A stretch of 64,000 nt of DNA, taken from assembly GCF_900115045.1 (NCBI RefSeq), contig NZ_FOVC01000001.1, positions 682,001 to 746,000 of the forward strand. The letters are read 5' to 3'. Position 1 is the stretch's first letter; every line of letters starts with the position of its first letter. Under the pieces are notes generated by a model that saw only the letters and a list, made by a program, of their open reading frames with translations, did no database searches and was not told the origin of the DNA. The position numbers were made by a program, and so were the translations under genes. Positions 63,046-64,000 of the stretch are shown piece after piece. This stretch comes from Izhakiella capsodis (GTDB lineage: Bacteria; Pseudomonadota; Gammaproteobacteria; Enterobacterales; Enterobacteriaceae).

Positions 63046-64000
63046 ACAACTTAATCTGTTCAAAAAAAAACGCATCTGGGATTTTGAAGGCGGCATTCAT
63101 CCGCCTGAAATGAAAACGCAGTCAAACAGTAGGCCTTTGCGTCAGCTGCCGCTAGCATCGCGCTTTATTATTCCGTTGAAACAACATATCGGACAAGATG
63201 GCGAGATCTGCGTTAAGCCTGGCGATAAAGTGCTGCGTGGCCAGCCTCTGACCTTCGGCAAGGATCGAATGTTGCCGGTGCATGCGCCGACTTCTGGTGT
63301 CATCGAGGCCATAGCTTACCATATGACGGCACATCCCTCAGGGCTGAGTGAATTCTGTATTTTTCTTGAAGCGGACGGAGAGGATCGTTGGGCACCGCGT
63401 AATCCGCTGACAGATTATAAGTTGCGGCCACGTGCTGAGTTGATAACACATATTCATCAGGCTGGCATCGCCGGACTTGGCGGTGCCGGATTTCCTACCG
63501 CACTCAAATTGAACGGCGGCCGGAACAGCACCAGGACATTAATTATTAACGCTGCGGAGTGCGAGCCTTATATCACAGCTGACGACCGCCTGATGCAGGA
63601 CTGCGCTGCAGAGGTTATAGAAGGTAGCCGTATTCTTGCCTGGATTTTACAGTCAGACCAGACACTGATCGGCATTGAAGATAATAAACCCCAGGCCATC
63701 AAAGCATTGAAACAGGCTCTGGCCGGCAGCCATGATTTGCAGTTGCGCATTATCCCCACTAAATACCCGTCAGGTGGTGCAAAGCAACTGACAAAAATTC
63801 TCACGGGAATGGAAGTTCCCCACGGCGGGCGCTCATCTGATATCGGCGTGCTGATGCAAAACGTTGGCACGGCCTATGCCGTGAAGCGAGCAATTATCGA
63901 TGGCGAAGCGCTGACGGAACGCGTAGTAACGCTCACTGGTGAGGCAATTGCACAACCGGGAAACGTTTGGGGGCGGATGGGTACTCCAGTTAGCCATCTG
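63038..64000 (+). CDS. rsxC: Electron transport complex subunit RsxC, N-terminal part
   Basis: The ATG at 63038 opens a frame that continues to the window end. LNLFKKKRIWDFEGGIHPPEMK at the start and GGAGFPTALKL (flavin/NADH site), INAAECEPYITADDRLM and KYPSGGAKQLTKIL are RsxC hallmarks. About 321 codons are visible of the 700 or more expected, so the iron-sulfur domain and variable Ala/Lys-rich tail lie outside. The AUG overlaps the end of rsxB. Confidence 0.95.
   Translation, partial: MLKQLNLFKKKRIWDFEGGIHPPEMKTQSNSRPLRQLPLASRFIIPLKQHIGQDGEICVKPGDKVLRGQPLTFGKDRMLPVHAPTSGVIEAIAYHMTAHPSGLSEFCIFLEADGEDRWAPRNPLTDYKLRPRAELITHIHQAGIAGLGGAGFPTALKLNGGRNSTRTLIINAAECEPYITADDRLMQDCAAEVIEGSRILAWILQSDQTLIGIEDNKPQAIKALKQALAGSHDLQLRIIPTKYPSGGAKQLTKILTGMEVPHGGRSSDIGVLMQNVGTAYAVKRAIIDGEALTERVVTLTGEAIAQPGNVWGRMGTPVSHL

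Noticed and set aside
1..64000. CRISPR arrays, rRNA and tRNA genes, prophage
   Set aside because: No regularly spaced repeats, no rRNA or tRNA pattern and no phage structural genes were noticed by reading; a covariance search was not possible.

Overview
The window reads as a chromosomal segment of a gamma-proteobacterium of the order Enterobacterales, most likely Erwinia/Pantoea-like (Erwiniaceae). Many proteins match Escherichia coli K-12 counterparts almost residue for residue and in E. coli order (ynfA-ynfB-ynfD; bioD2-mlc-ynfL/ynfM; tus-fumC-manA-ydgA-add-ydgJ-cnu-ydgK-rsxABC). The segment lies in the replication terminus, because it carries tus with a consensus Ter site directly upstream. 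The genus call is an inference from gene content (srfABC, a Tat-type class A beta-lactamase, narGHJI beside feoAB), not from a database search.

Layout. 1-4.5 kb is an AT-rich accessory block: a decayed ISNCY-type transposase, a 973-residue putative zincin toxin or effector, and a frameshifted heptosyltransferase. 4.7-6.1 kb holds a lipoprotein and a YeaO-like DUF488 protein. 6.2-16.8 kb is the anaerobic nitrate respiration block: narK-narG-narH-narJ-narI on the minus strand, divergent from narX-narL, with a perfect FNR box between. 16.8-19.4 kb is feoAB (ferrous iron uptake) behind adjoining Fur-like and FNR boxes. 19.6-26.5 kb is srfABC, followed by a convergent barnase/barstar-type RNase and inhibitor pair. 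27.5-34.7 kb holds small-molecule enzymes, an MFS exporter, LysR and AraC regulators, two aldo/keto reductases and an AI-2E-type permease. 35.2-46.5 kb holds an Rrf2 regulator, sotB, pptA, a CopC/YobA protein, a HAD phosphatase (YbiV-like), qorB/ytfH, the PQQ receptor pqqU, a class A beta-lactamase, ydfG and ynfABD. 46.5-48.3 kb is a graveyard: a transporter tail, an orphan reading frame without a start, and a truncated frameshifted Tn3-family element with one intact terminal repeat. 48.3-64 kb returns to conserved core genes and ends inside rsxC.

How the genes work together. NarXL senses nitrate and, with FNR, should switch on narKGHJI. feoAB, directly behind narL, is also preceded by an FNR box, so nitrate respiration and ferrous iron import are probably expressed together without oxygen. 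Tus arrests forks at the Ter site in its own promoter region. RsxABC is a membrane electron-transfer complex and Cnu an H-NS/Hha-type co-regulator.

The least understood system is srfABC: a membrane-anchored protein, an actin/Hsp70-fold ATPase and a large protein with GTPase-like motifs, in one tight operon. The toxin at 462-3383 is the other strong candidate for new biology.
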